Shown: positions 19,538-30,412 of the stretch, one piece after another
Layout of the letters: each line of letters starts with the position of its first letter
Numbering within the stretch: the first letter of the stretch is position 1
Assembly: GCA_009746045.1 (NCBI GenBank)
Contig: RPFO01000766.1
Coordinates: 1 to 62,000, forward strand
Direction of reading: 5' to 3'
From: Mesostigma viride
Lineage: Eukaryota; Streptophyta; Mesostigmatophyceae; Mesostigmatales; Mesostigmataceae
DNA length: 62,000 nucleotides
Position numbers and translations under genes: made by a program
Notes under the pieces: model-generated
Told to the model about the DNA's origin: nothing
Database searches by the model: none
What the model saw: only the letters and a program-made list of their open reading frames with translations

Positions 19538-22500
19538 ATGGTTCTTGCTGATGTCATGCTGACCATCCAAACCGCTGCAAGAGTCTTCCAGCTTCAACCT
19601 CTCAGAACTGCTCCTGTAAAAAGTACAGCAAACCTGCTAATAACTGCTGAATCATGGCTGGTCTGCGGTAGCTCCTGCAGGCGCAGGGCCGCGGCCGGTG
19701 CTGCGACCCCAAGTGCTTCGAATACGAGAGTCGGAACAGCTACCGCAAGCGTATCGTGACCGCCAGCCTGCCAGCTCTACTAATCGTGCCTGCGCATCCA
19801 TTGGCGCCCATGGACCAGCGTTATTGAGCTTCTCCCGATTGGAGGAGTGCCATCGATGGGGAAGCCCCTTAACCAAGCCAGCCCCACTGGGAGGGTGCCG
19901 CCAATGGCCGAGCCAGCGCCCCTCAGTCGTGTGTCAAAGCGCGGGGGACTTCAAGGTGAGCTGATGGAATGTGGCTGGGCTTTTGCATGGCTGGACATGG
20001 CTGTGACCCTGGGGTCCTGCAGCCAGCTGCGAGTGCCAGCCGTGAACCATCGAGTCCTTCCCCAGTATCACTGGTCACCGCGTTGTTAAATGTATGTCTG
20101 TGTTTAGTGCATGTCTAGCTTTTGTCACCGGGGGCAACTGCTTAGATGCCATGCTGACACGTACCAAACGGAGTCGGAGCCTAAGAAAGGGTTTTACATG
20201 CATGGGTCATACATATGCTACTATCTTGACTGCTGTTCTGCCATCAGACTCAGTAGCCTCGCTGATCTTCTGCTCCATTAGAGTGCCCAGACTTGACCAC
20301 AGCATACCAAGTATGGCCACCACGTTTTATCATTCTGTAAGTAACGATAGATCGCCGCCCGTTTTGACTGGTATGGTAACACACCCCACGCCTGCACTTT
20401 CGTATTCAAACCTGCAATCTATCCTGCAATTCAACCTGCAATTTAATCCTGTAATGTAAGCTGCAATATGACCCCACAGAAAAAAGCACATTCAAGGTCT
20501 TGATTTGGCGGCGCTGCCTCGCAACTGACCTGTGTCGGCTGCGCGGCACTCCAATGATGGCATCCATCCTTGCCTGCTTGGCATCCATGTGTCAACTTGC
20601 TGCATCGTCTTTGGTTGATTGCAGGCGATGGAGCCCGTACAGGAAGAGAAGCGCAGCGCGGTCGCGGAGGGGAAGCCGTTGCCCACGCGGGTGCTCGAAT
20701 TCGCCCAAGCCCAGTTCCTCCCCTTAGGTAATGCCCCGCTAAAGTGCTTCTCCTAGGCACAACCGCGTGTGACGCTGGCCTAGTTGCTTCCCTACCCCAA
20801 AACAGATTATGCCGTCACTGCACATGTGTGCAGCCCCATTGCGCCATACCATCCTGCCCTCACTAGCTACTCTTTCATCACTCACCATCTATCTATATCA
20901 TTCATATTTCTATTTATATCATTCATATTTCTATTAACACCTGTTTACATTTTCTTGGACTTATTACGTTTTCACTGCACCCTGCAGGGCTTGTCATGGG
21001 CATCGCATCGGGCTACCTGTGGCCGGAGTACGGCACGCTGGCGGCCTCTCATGCGCTGCACCGCCCCGCCACCATGGGCATATTCATCATCTCAGGTATG
21101 GCCGTATTCATCATCTCGGGCGTATTCATCATCTAAGGTATGGGCGTATTCATCATCTCGGGCGTATTCATCATCCAAGGTATGCCTGGTAAGGTCACTC
21201 TGTGCTACCATCCGCCACCACAGGCGAATTCATCATCTCTGGAACCCATAGCACGTGCATGCCACCAGTTCGTTCGGCCACTTTGTGGTAATTGTAGCGT
21301 CTGTTGCAGCTTGGGCGTGGGATGTGGGGTGCCAGTGACACGGATAAAGAGGGCACTGCCATGGTACTGGAATTCCTGGAGATGACTTCCAGCCTAGCTG
21401 TCCAAGTAGGTTCTGAGGCTCCTACAACGTGCCCCGCCGTTCCCATTTCCACATGGCGCATGCCTCGGCCGCTGCAAATTCCTCCCTGTGTGCCCGCTTG
21501 CTTTGCTCCCTACCCTTCCTTTGATCAACCTGACCGCGCCTCACGTTGAATAACTGTTTGAGACCTGACCACGCCTCACGTTGAACAACTGTTTGAGACC
21601 TGACCATGCCTCATGCACGTTTGAACAAGTGTTTGACACCTGACCATGCCTCACATGGGACAACTGTGGGTGTGGCCCCCATTCCTGGCCCATGTCAACA
21701 CTGTTTGCAATGGCCCCACCTTGCACGCTGCAGGTCTGTGCCTGCGCCCCTCGCAAGTCATCGAGACGCTCTACGAGTGGCGCTCCATCCTGTACAGCTG
21801 TGTACGTGCCCGCGTCCACCGCTACAGCCTCGCAACAACTGCCGCCTGGATTCGGTTTTTATAGCGCCCTGCACAGCTGTGTGTGTGCCTGCATCCGACG
21901 CTATAGTCTCGCACTGCAACCCCTCCTCGAACAATGATTCTACAACACTCAATCGTTTTGCATCTAATGCTATTGCATCTAAAGCATTCTGCAGCAGCTG
22001 CGTATGTGCGCATGCGGCATACATCGCATCCGCCTCATGCCCCGGTTGGTGGGGCGGGGACCTTTATGTCAACAAGAAACCGTGGAAGCCCCCCCGGGCT
22101 CCCCCGGGATTGAGCACTCAAGCTAGTTGTCGAGATGGGGCCATGGGGGCAATCGATTATGGGATAGCTGAGGCATTACAGCACTTGAAATGATATTAGC
22201 GCTTAGCGTTATAGTACCTTCAATTAGCTCTGGCACCTTGTGGCCATCAGCTTGCGCCTTAGCCGACGTCTTGAGCCCACCTCACCTTTGTACCATAAGC
22301 TATGCGTCAGCCTACCTATGGTATTGCACTGGTTGTATTGCACCCACAGTGTTGCGCCCCGGCATGCACCATGCTGTGGAGAGAGCGCTCTGTGGCCTGC
22401 CCACTTGTGGCTGTGAGAGAAGCTAGGGCGCCCTCCCTCCTTCTCGCTGTGTATATAGGGTTGAAGGTTCCTTCACTCTGTACAGTCATTACCGTGTTAA

Positions 22501-25500
22501 GTTGCGTTTCTTAAGGTTGCGTTACCGCCTAAGTTGCGACGCCGGTAAGTTGGGCGCCGTATACCTCACCGCCCACCTTTCGGTAAATATCTGGCCGGAA
22601 AAATGGACTCCGGGCGACTTGATGCTGCAGCTGAATCGGGCTTGAAGAGAGCTGTCGATTGCCGTACAGAAGTCCATCAGAGGAGGAGGGGGTGGGCTGC
22701 TAGCCTAATTCTACCGTTAAGGTTACGTACCCACGTTAAGTTGCGTTACCGCGTCAAGTTGTGACGCCAAGTTTTAGGCGGCGATCGCAACTCAACGCGG
22801 TAATGACTGTATTGGCACCCACGTGCTTATTAATTAATTAATTAATTAATTAATTAATTAACTAATTAATTCATGTGCCTGCTTTTATTGTGCCTGCTTT
22901 GCGCCTACGGTGCCAATGCATGGCGCCCGTACAATCAGCAGTACCTGTTAGAACCGCACTGCGACCCCCTGAAAGTGAAACCCAGCCGCCTGTTCCCACG
23001 TCCAATCTTTTCCTATGTCTGTTCTCATGCTCCCTAGTTCTGTGGCTCCTGTTGGACATTGCTCCACTCCCCCTGCAGGCATCCATCTGGTTTCTCACCC
23101 CCCTGGCGGCCCTGCTGCTGCTAGAGCTGCCGCTGCAGCCCCATGAGTTTCCCATGGGTGGGTATACACCTGCCATTGTTGTCATGCACAGCGAATGTGT
23201 TGCCCAGATTCAGAGTGCCTTGTGGGCGACCCCATGCACCCTCCCTCCCCAAAGGCATAGACCTAACTAATAGCCGGTCAGAGATTTTGTAGCAATTTCA
23301 AAACACAAGACAGGTGGAGCGTGCCCACTGCGAGAATAACCAGGTGGAGCGTGCCCGCTGCGAGAATTACCAGGTGGAGCGCGTGCCCGCTGCAAGAATA
23401 ACCAGGGGGGTGGAAAAAATACCACAGTGGCGAGCACAAAGCTAGCACACGATCTGGTGTGTGGGAGAAAAACGTTCTTCCACGCTACACCGTATAATTT
23501 TATGTGGTATGCTGTGTGCCATGCGGTATTCTTCTACGTGGTATGATGCTTTGAGTGCCGTCGTAGCCGTGGTCTCATGCCCATGAGCTGCTGCTATGAA
23601 AATTACAAACCAGTCACCGCAGGAGTCGCTGCCACGCGAAGCTAGTCAAGGGTCTGGCGGATGGCACATGGACTTACGTAATGCTCCTGGACCGAATAAC
23701 CCCCGTCGCCTCTTGTGCCTGGCTGCTGCACGCCCCTTGTCTGGCCACTCAGGTCTGGCGTTGTTTGCGTGCATGCCCACTACCCTGTCCAGTGGTGTTG
23801 CCCTGACTCAGGTATGTCGCATGCCGCGTGCGCATGCCACTTATACACAGGCATGGACTGTGGGGTTTGGGGGGGCATGGTCTCAAGGAACGGTCACATT
23901 TGAAAGCTTGTGCCCAGGCCCACGCCCAGGTCCACGCCCACGCCCACGCCCACGCCCACTTGTTAAAGGAGTACCCGCATGGACACCTGCCTGAGAGCGA
24001 GGCGTGCTGCCAAGATCATGCTGAGCATGCCATTGGCAATGGATGGCATCACCACGTTCCCAGGGTCATGATGTGCTGCCGCTTTACATTCATCCCTGCA
24101 TGCGTCTTACGTGCCACAAGCCAGGCGTGGCCACCTGCGCTGGCTGCACATCTACCGTGCATTTCACGGCGCATGGACCGTCTGCACGGGCCATGGATAT
24201 CTCGCCCACCAGAGAACATGCCTCGCTGATTGTTATTCCTTGGCTGAAGGATGAGGAGAGAAAGTAGGAAGTTGTGTTACAACTTCCTACTTTCGGTAGG
24301 GCTTTCTGTCATACGGGCGATGAGCTCTGGCGCAATAGCCTGTGTCTCTCTTTTGTCTGCGTCTCCTCCAGGCCTCACAGCCTTGAGCATTCCTGCAACT
24401 CGGTGGCTCACGCCCACCGTATCGCTCGGCCCATGCATGCACCTCGGTGCCCGTTGTGCAGGCGGTGGGAGCCAACACGCCGCTGGCCCTGGCCGTGACC
24501 CTGCTCAGCAACCTGGGTGGCACCCTGACGGTGAGATGCCCCATGACCTGTCCCCGGCCACAACATTTTACTGTTGTTGGAGCATCATTGATGCACGTAA
24601 ATGATGTAGTTTACGCATAGTGTTAGGGCCCCGTTTAGCGTTATGTTTGCGCACATTTTAGACTTGGTCCTTCACCCCCCGACATCCGATGCGATTCGTT
24701 CGCTCGCACAGTCCTCCGCTGTTCCTACTTGGAGTAATCTCGGCGTGGCACGTGCAGGGCTCTGCACAATGACCCGTTATTGCCCTACAACCGTTGCCAC
24801 AACATTACCCACTACCCTTATGTCGAGCAGGGCGCAGTACCCAGCTTCTCGCTACCCCTCGCCATTGCAAGTCGTTGGGACAGTCAAGAACCCATCGCGG
24901 CCATGCAGCGCAGCAGTCCTAAGCGTGTACCGGGCTTGCTGTATAATGGGACTCCGGCCATGCCGGGCAAAGCTATAGAATGTGTGCCTGCTAACGACAA
25001 GCCATAGCCCGGCAGCTCCCCTGGCAGGCCGCCCCTATATGAGCAACCCACTCATGGATGGATTCGCTACTACACAGCCCCCGAAGCCGACAACCCACCG
25101 CATGTTGGCATGTCGGCATGTCACCGCCCGATCCTATAGCCTGGCGCCCCAACCTTTCCCCCCCGCTGCCTTTGTGGGCGCAGTCCTTATTTGAACCCTT
25201 GAAAGCATGAAAGCAGCGCTGACCGTTCCCCCCCTCCCCCCCCCCTTCCTCCCCCTCCTTGGAACGGCTTTTGTCCCCCATTCCTTTGATCCCCCATTGC
25301 CCCGCACCTGCTGTGTGCTGTTTGCTGGCAGATGCCCTTCATGATCGCGCACACGGTCGGCCATGGCCTGGGCGTGTGCATCGAGCCGCTGCCATTGCTG
25401 CTGCAGCTGTTGGAGTGCATCCTGCTGCCGCTCGTGGGGGCCATGGTGCGTGGGTGGGGCAGAGCAATCCATTCCCCTCATTGTGGGACAAGCGTGGTTG

Positions 25501-28500
25501 CTACTTGTGTTGGTAGAGATACCGTGCGGGAGTGCATGCATGGTTGCGGGAGGGATGGAGGTTTATACAGTTATTCAATGCCTCTGGTCAGGTACACGCC
25601 CAAAGGTTAAGTATACAAACCCAAGGCAAGAAAGGAACTGATAGCCTCAGCTACTTGGCTGCCTCCTGAATCTGTAGCCACGCTTGTCAGGAGTTCCATG
25701 GGCGCCGGTGCCCAGGTGTGCCTCCCAGTTCCATGATTGGCCACCCAAAGTGCATGGGACTTAGCTCTGGGCACATCGCGTGACAATGATGGCATGCAGG
25801 ACATGCGCAACATTAAGGCCCATCAGTGGCCCGAATTAGGGATCTGGAGGAGCATAGTGGCATGACGTGATGGCATCTCTCTTATGGTTATGGCTTAAAG
25901 CGGCAATTATTTTTTAAATAGTTTTTTCCACGTGCCATTCCGGTACATATTTTACCTTTCCCCACCCCACCCCCCATATGCCCTCCACCATCTGATGGAC
26001 TGCCTCGTGGTTTTGCTGTGCGGTGTGTGCTGCTCGTGTGGGACACGCCGATGCATGGATGGCCGTGATCCGCGGCCGGCCTCTGGATGTATGGGTGGGT
26101 GCCCTACTGGCATCGTGCACTTACATGAGGCATTTCGAAACCTGGGTACTGAATGGACCGGCGCTCGGTGCATCCGATGCATCCTATGCACCCGATGCAT
26201 CCGATGCACCCTATGCATCCTATGCGTCCTGTGCGTCCTATGCGTCCTATGCATCCGATGCATCCTATGCATCCTATGCGTCCTATGCATCCGATGCATC
26301 CCTGCCCACTCGCATCCCCTGCACACATACGGCAGGGAATCCGTGCTTTTGTCCCAGGTGCGTGCGGCGCCATATAACCTTAAATCCGTATGCCCTTCTC
26401 CCATGCTAGCTCCCCTATTTGTGTGGCCATATACCTGGTTGTCTCATTGATATTCCGTTGTAGTGCGCCCATGTTTAGGGTGCTCAGGACTCCTACCGTA
26501 CGCTAGTTTATGCTGGAGTGCTGATTATGCGCTGCATCCACCGTAGGGCCATCTCATCTCAGCTGCCCACCATAGGGCATTGCGCCTGTGTATGTTTTGC
26601 CCTGTGAGATGGCCACAGTGGGACGGACCAGCTTGACTTCATGAATGGTCGGTCTTTCTCGCCCATTCGAACCTGTGGGCATGATTCATCAGGATAGTTA
26701 ACTAAAAAATAGTCTGTCTCCAGGGCTTCCTTATCGTCAGCCTGGCAGCGCTCCATCGTGGATTGCGGCCTCGTGAACTAAAAGCAGCCACGGGGTGTGC
26801 CACATCCCTATGGAACATGTAGAGAGGCTCGTCTTTGATGGGGCGAGATGATCTGTGCTTGCCCGATGCCCACGCACCTCGACGTGCTGCCAGAAGATGA
26901 GCAGCTGCCGCTCTACTTTTGAAAGCCTAATCTACTAGCACCCTTTATCTAGCACTTGCGCCATCCATATGTTGAATCACAACCTGTGTCTACGTGTGCC
27001 ACCTCCTGCCCACTGCCAGGTGTCGCCTACTGGGTGGACCACCACCGTGACACGCTGTCCTACATCAGCAGCCTGCTCCTCATATCGGTGCGTACACCTG
27101 CTCCTCATATATGTACGCCAGCAGGGGGGTCCTGTCCGCCATACCTAGAGCAATTCATTGAGCATTAGCAGTTGTGTCCCATCCTCCATACAAAGAGCAA
27201 CAGCATTCTGTCTGCTCCCCAAGATAGCACAGCGTCTACCCCCGTTTACTGTCCTAGCCAACCCCGTTCTCCAGTTTGCCTGTATCCAAATGGTCTTGTC
27301 TCGTGGCCATGCTCACACCGCCCGCACTGTCTGGATCGTGTCTGCCGACGGTGCTGAGCGACCCAACCTCATGACGTATGGCCGGCTAGGAAGTGTACTT
27401 GCACCACGTCCCATCGGAGGCTTAACGGATTGACAGAGCGCGTGCTGGCTGGGCGGGCCGTTTGAGGGCAGCCCTTGCGTAGTGGGCATGGGAGCATACT
27501 GGGTAGGTGCAACGCAAGTAGGCCCCCTGCTTTGAAGGCTGAGGGATGCCACCGGGTGCGCCTCTCTTTCAGACTTTCACCGATGTGGAAGCCTGGGGTC
27601 ACCCATGTTACCTCAACCGCCTAGCTGTCTCATGGTATCGTGTTTCGTAGTAGTATATTTACACCCCGGGGGCTGGCCTTTGGAATATATATTCCCACCC
27701 GCGCTGCATACATGCAGGTGCCCTGGATGCAGATCAGCGCGTCGTCCGACACGGTGTCCAGTGTGACACCAGGGGACCTGCTTGCCATCACAGGCGCTGG
27801 CATGTGAGTGACGGTAGGCAGAACGCTGCCAGGATAATAGATTTCACAATGGCTTCAACAATGTCAACTCAGAAACTAAATTTTCGTGGCCAAACGGATG
27901 GTGCTGGCCACAAGCAGTCTGAGTGTTTGGGTTGATATAGCAGTTTGGAGTGCAAGCGTCAATTTAGTAGTTTGGAGTGGAAGTGTTAACCTAGCAGTTT
28001 GGATTGGAAGCCTCAATTTATCAGTTTAGAGTGGCAGCGTTAATGGAGGAGTTTGGAGAGGAAGCATTCATCAGTATAGCAGTTTGGAGTGGATGCCCCT
28101 GTGACCTGCATCAGTCCAGCACTAGCGTCCCTGTCGCCCGTTCCAGGTCCCTGTGCACGTGCTTCACCCTGTATTCTATCAATGGCTGGCCCCCATGCTG
28201 AACACAGTCCCTGCCCGCACCCTCCACCCTGGTTGGTCCGCGCACATACAGCCTCATGCACGTTGTCTTCCTCCTCGGCAACACCCTGGCCTCCCGCTCG
28301 CTGCACCTGGGCTGGCACGAGAGCATCCGTTCGCGCACGCTCGCGGAGAAGTACCACGGGGTGCCTGCAAACAGCCCAGAGTACATTACTGCCGTGCACC
28401 GCGCCGTCGTGCTGGTTGCTAGCGAGGTGAGCAGTTGATTAGAAAGTTGAAGAGCATTAAAGGAAGGAAGGAATGAAGGAAGGAAGGAAGGAAGGAAGGA

Positions 28501-30412
28501 AGGAAGGAAGGAAGGAAGGAAGGAAGGAAGGAAGGAAGGAAGGAAGGAAGGAAGGAAGGAAGGAAGGAAGGAAGGAAGGAAGGAAGGAAGGAAGGAAGGA
28601 AGGAAGGGAGGGAGGGAGGGAGGGAGGGAGGGAGGGAGGGAGGGAGGGAGGGAGGGAGGGAGGGAGGGAGGGAGGGAGGGAGGGAGGGAGGGAGGGAGGG
28701 AGGGAGGGAGGGAGGGAGGAGGGAGGGAGGAGGGAGGGAGGGAGGGAGGGAGGGAGGGAGGAAGGAAGGAAGGAAGGAAGGAAGGAAGGAAGGAAGGAAG
28801 GAAGGAAGGAAGGAAGGAAGGAAGGAAGGAAGGAAGGAAGGAAGGAAGGAGGGGTGGAGGTACTAAGACTAGAAAGTTAAATTTTGACCTATGAGTGCCC
28901 TATGAGACAAGTGTCTGGCCCTGCAGGAGGTGGCAAGCAGGGGATGAGACGAAGGGTCGCTTGGCTGTGCGGGGGTTCATCGAGCATTTCCATCCATGAT
29001 ACATGCAGCGAGATTCAGGGGAAGGTTCATTCCCACTGCAGGCGGCCCCATCGGCAGAGCAATGGCGTTGGGGTCAGTAATAGCCATGCAACTGGAAGTG
29101 AGCATGGCTTGAGCTGCCCCCATTCCTGTATTTCAGGCATGGGGCCGTTGGCAATGAAAATTGCATGGCATTGCAGAAGTGCATATAGGACCTGACTTGG
29201 TAGGTAACAAGAACGCGACGGGGACCTTGCAGAAAGCTTTTACTGGAAAAAACGTTAAGGTGCATGTAGAATGGCAGACCGCATGGTCGCAGCTCTTTGA
29301 CCCCTGCGTGCATCGCTGTTTGTGATACTACTACGTGACTTGGGTTGGGACCATTCCAGTTACACCTGAGCCAAGCGTGCCCCACACTAGCTGTGTGACG
29401 AGGGTGCCACGGGACCATGACTTGTGCTGCGTGGCCTTGGGTCCCCTACGTGCATCCGCGGTGTTTATACCAGAAAACGCTCCCCGTCTGCGTGGCGGTC
29501 ATCCAGGGACTCCATGGCTCCCTGGGCGACTCTGGCCTGCTTGTGCTGGCCTGCATCACGGCGCACCTCTCCCAGGTATGCATCACTCTGGACCATCAGC
29601 AGACCTATAGGTTAATGCTGCGGTGACGCATGTCGAAAGCAGAGTGTTAGAATTGCCTATTCATTGTCGAATACATTTTGGCCTAATGTAATCGACAATA
29701 TTGAGAAAATCATGGATACACTGACATTGGATAGGCTATGTAGCTGATAGACTGTGGTAGATTAGATGTTGTTGGCATCACCACATGGTGCCATCACGGT
29801 GGCATGGTGTGGTTTTCTCATCACCCCGACATGCCTTGTTCTTGCCATGTCACCTTGTCCATGCCTTGTTCTTGCCTTGTCCATGCCTTGTTCTTGCCAT
29901 TTCACCTTGTCCATGCCTTGTTCTTGCCTTGTCCATGCCTTGTTCTTGCCATTTCACCTTGTCCATGCCTTGTTCTTGCCTTGTCCATGCCTTGTTCTTG
30001 CCATTTTACCTTGTCCATGCCTTACTCATGCCGCTGATGAGGCCCCACTTCCGCACTGGCACCGCTGTGTCGCAATATTGCCGGGTGGGCATGATGCATC
30101 TGGAGATTGTGTTCAAAGTGCTGCTGTGCATGATGGCTCCATGTGTCATGTTTCCTTGTCCCCCTGCATGGGCACAGATCATCTTTGACTCTGCGCTTGT
30201 TTATCGGCGCATTAATGTCGGCGATCGATGTGCTCGGCTCATACTCGCCCCGCATGCCTAACCCCGTGTCCATGGTGTTTTGCTGCGTGCATTGCAACCC
30301 ACGCACATGTTGCATGGTCCCCCCTGCATGGGCGCAGATCATCTTTGACTCCGCGCTCGTCTCCTGGTGGCTGGCGCGCGACAAGGACGAGGAGGATTAC
30401 TGGCGTTCCTGA
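19538..30412 (+). CDS. BASS4-type / SBF-like sodium-coupled carrier, probably plastidial (13 exons)
   Basis: Integral membrane carrier of the bile-acid:sodium symporter superfamily, SBF-like branch (plant BASS4, bacterial YfeH). The substrate cannot be told. Exons: 19538-19750, 20625-20727, 20988-21095, 21734-21801, 23079-23157, 23753-23811, 24462-24530, 25332-25449, 27020-27087, 27718-27803, 28252-28426, 29474-29575, 30338-30412. All phases agree, giving 440 aa, close to plant BASS4. Family blocks: EFAQAQFLPLGLVMGIASGY, FLTPLAALLLLELPLQP, LALFACMPTTLSSGVALTQ, TPLALAVTLLSNLGGTLTMP, LPLLLQLLECILLPL and C-terminal IIFDSALVSWWLARD. Exon 1 is the weakest call: ATG 19538 starts a Ser/Thr/Ala/Arg-rich stretch resembling a transit peptide, but its donor (GTATCG) is poor. 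A stop at 20616 lies just upstream of exon 2 in frame, so ATG 20628 is the alternative start. The exon 8 donor at 25450 was chosen to keep phase. Confidence 0.85.
21079..21245 (+). repeat. Intronic tandem copies of the exon 3 splice-donor junction
   Basis: Exon 3 of the carrier ends ATTCATCATCTCAG followed by GTATGG. The intron then repeats this junction at least five times in variant form, for example ATTCATCATCTAAGGTATGG near 21123-21142 and ATTCATCATCCAAGGTATG near 21167, with a remnant near 21227. Some copies keep a usable GTATG donor. Confidence 0.8.
21785..21935 (+). repeat. Duplicated exon 4 / intron junction
   Basis: The end of exon 4 with the intron start (CCTGTACAGCTGTGTACGTG and about 45 further bases) recurs at about 21868-21930 as CCTGCACAGCTGTGTGTGTG with the same downstream order, about 80 bp away. 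The copy has diverged but keeps GT dinucleotides at the donor position. Confidence 0.7.
22316..22482 (+). repeat. Dispersed repeat R1, 5' portion (intronic)
   Basis: Begins with GTATTGCACTGGTTGTATTGC and continues to ACTCTGTA. It closely matches the reverse complement of 56120-56290, and part matches 34715-34790. Its 3' continuation (TTGGCACCCACGTGCTTATTAATTAATT...) resumes at 22812 after the MITE. The (TTAA)n tail suggests a retroposon. Confidence 0.65.
22483..22809. mobile_element. MITE with about 24-bp terminal inverted repeats and TA target duplication
   Basis: Starts CAGTCATTACCGTGTTAAGT and ends with a near-exact inverted copy (...CAACTCAACGCGGTAATGACTG). Inner inverted segments (GTTAAGTTGCGTTACCGC-like) add to the fold-back. 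It is flanked by TA on both sides. No ORF. The TA duplication fits a Tc1/mariner-mobilised MITE. The same repeat near 56.15 kb lacks the element, giving an empty site. Confidence 0.8.
22828..22873. repeat. (TTAA)n microsatellite tail
   Basis: Run of TTAA units directly after R1 sequence. Similar runs occur at about 33590-33616, 36000-36031, 36470-36490 and 58099-58114 beside other repeat fragments, so it appears to be a retroposon tail and not a random microsatellite. Confidence 0.7.
26163..26305. repeat. 9-10-bp minisatellite (GATGCATCCTATGC type)
   Basis: Repeats of GCATCCGATGCATCCTATGC and GCGTCCTATGC variants inside an intron of the carrier gene. It produces artefactual His/Met/Arg or Cys-rich ORFs in several frames. 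Confidence 0.85.
27925..28100. repeat. About 31-bp intronic minisatellite (CAGTTTGGAGTGGAAGCG)
   Basis: Five to six diverged copies of a unit containing AGTTTGGAGTGGAAGCGTCAA, in the intron between exons 27718-27803 and 28252-28426. Non-coding. Confidence 0.75.
28459..28850. repeat. (GGAA)n-(GGGA)n-(GGAA)n microsatellite, about 390 bp
   Basis: A purine tract of GGAA repeats to about 28605, GGGA repeats to about 28760, then GGAA again to about 28850. It begins about 30 bp after the donor of exon 28252-28426. The pure-strand composition gives Lys/Glu/Gly/Arg repeat ORFs that are not genes. Confidence 0.97.
29826..30025. repeat. About 60-bp minisatellite (CCTTGTCCATGCCTTGTTCTTG)
   Basis: Three to four copies of a unit made from CCTTGTCCATGCC and TTGTTCTTGCCATTTCA modules, within the last intron of the carrier gene. 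Confidence 0.85.
30161..30261 (+). pseudogene. Duplicated 5' half of the carrier's last exon
   Basis: The acceptor and first codons of the terminal exon (CCCCTGCATGGGCGCAG then ATCATCTTTGACTCC) are present twice: at 30161-30200 and, in the real exon, at 30321-30360. The upstream copy has a proper CAG acceptor at 30175-30177 and is in frame. It would give IIFDSALVYRRINVGDR and stop after 27 codons, replacing the SWWLARDKDEEDYWRS end. It could be a decayed copy or an alternative terminal exon. Confidence 0.6.

Noticed and set aside
19683-19953. Alternative upstream exon of the carrier ending at AAG before GTGAGC (19954)
   Set aside because: Good donor and phase, but no start codon or clear upstream exon. 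The ATG-led frame at 19538-19750 gives a more transit-peptide-like start. It remains a competitor.
25952-26450. His/Met/Arg and Cys/Ile repeat ORFs
   Set aside because: Produced by the GATGCATCC minisatellite in several frames; intronic.
28473-28880. 135-residue Lys/Glu/Gly/Arg repeat protein
   Set aside because: Translation of the GGAA/GGGA microsatellite within an intron.
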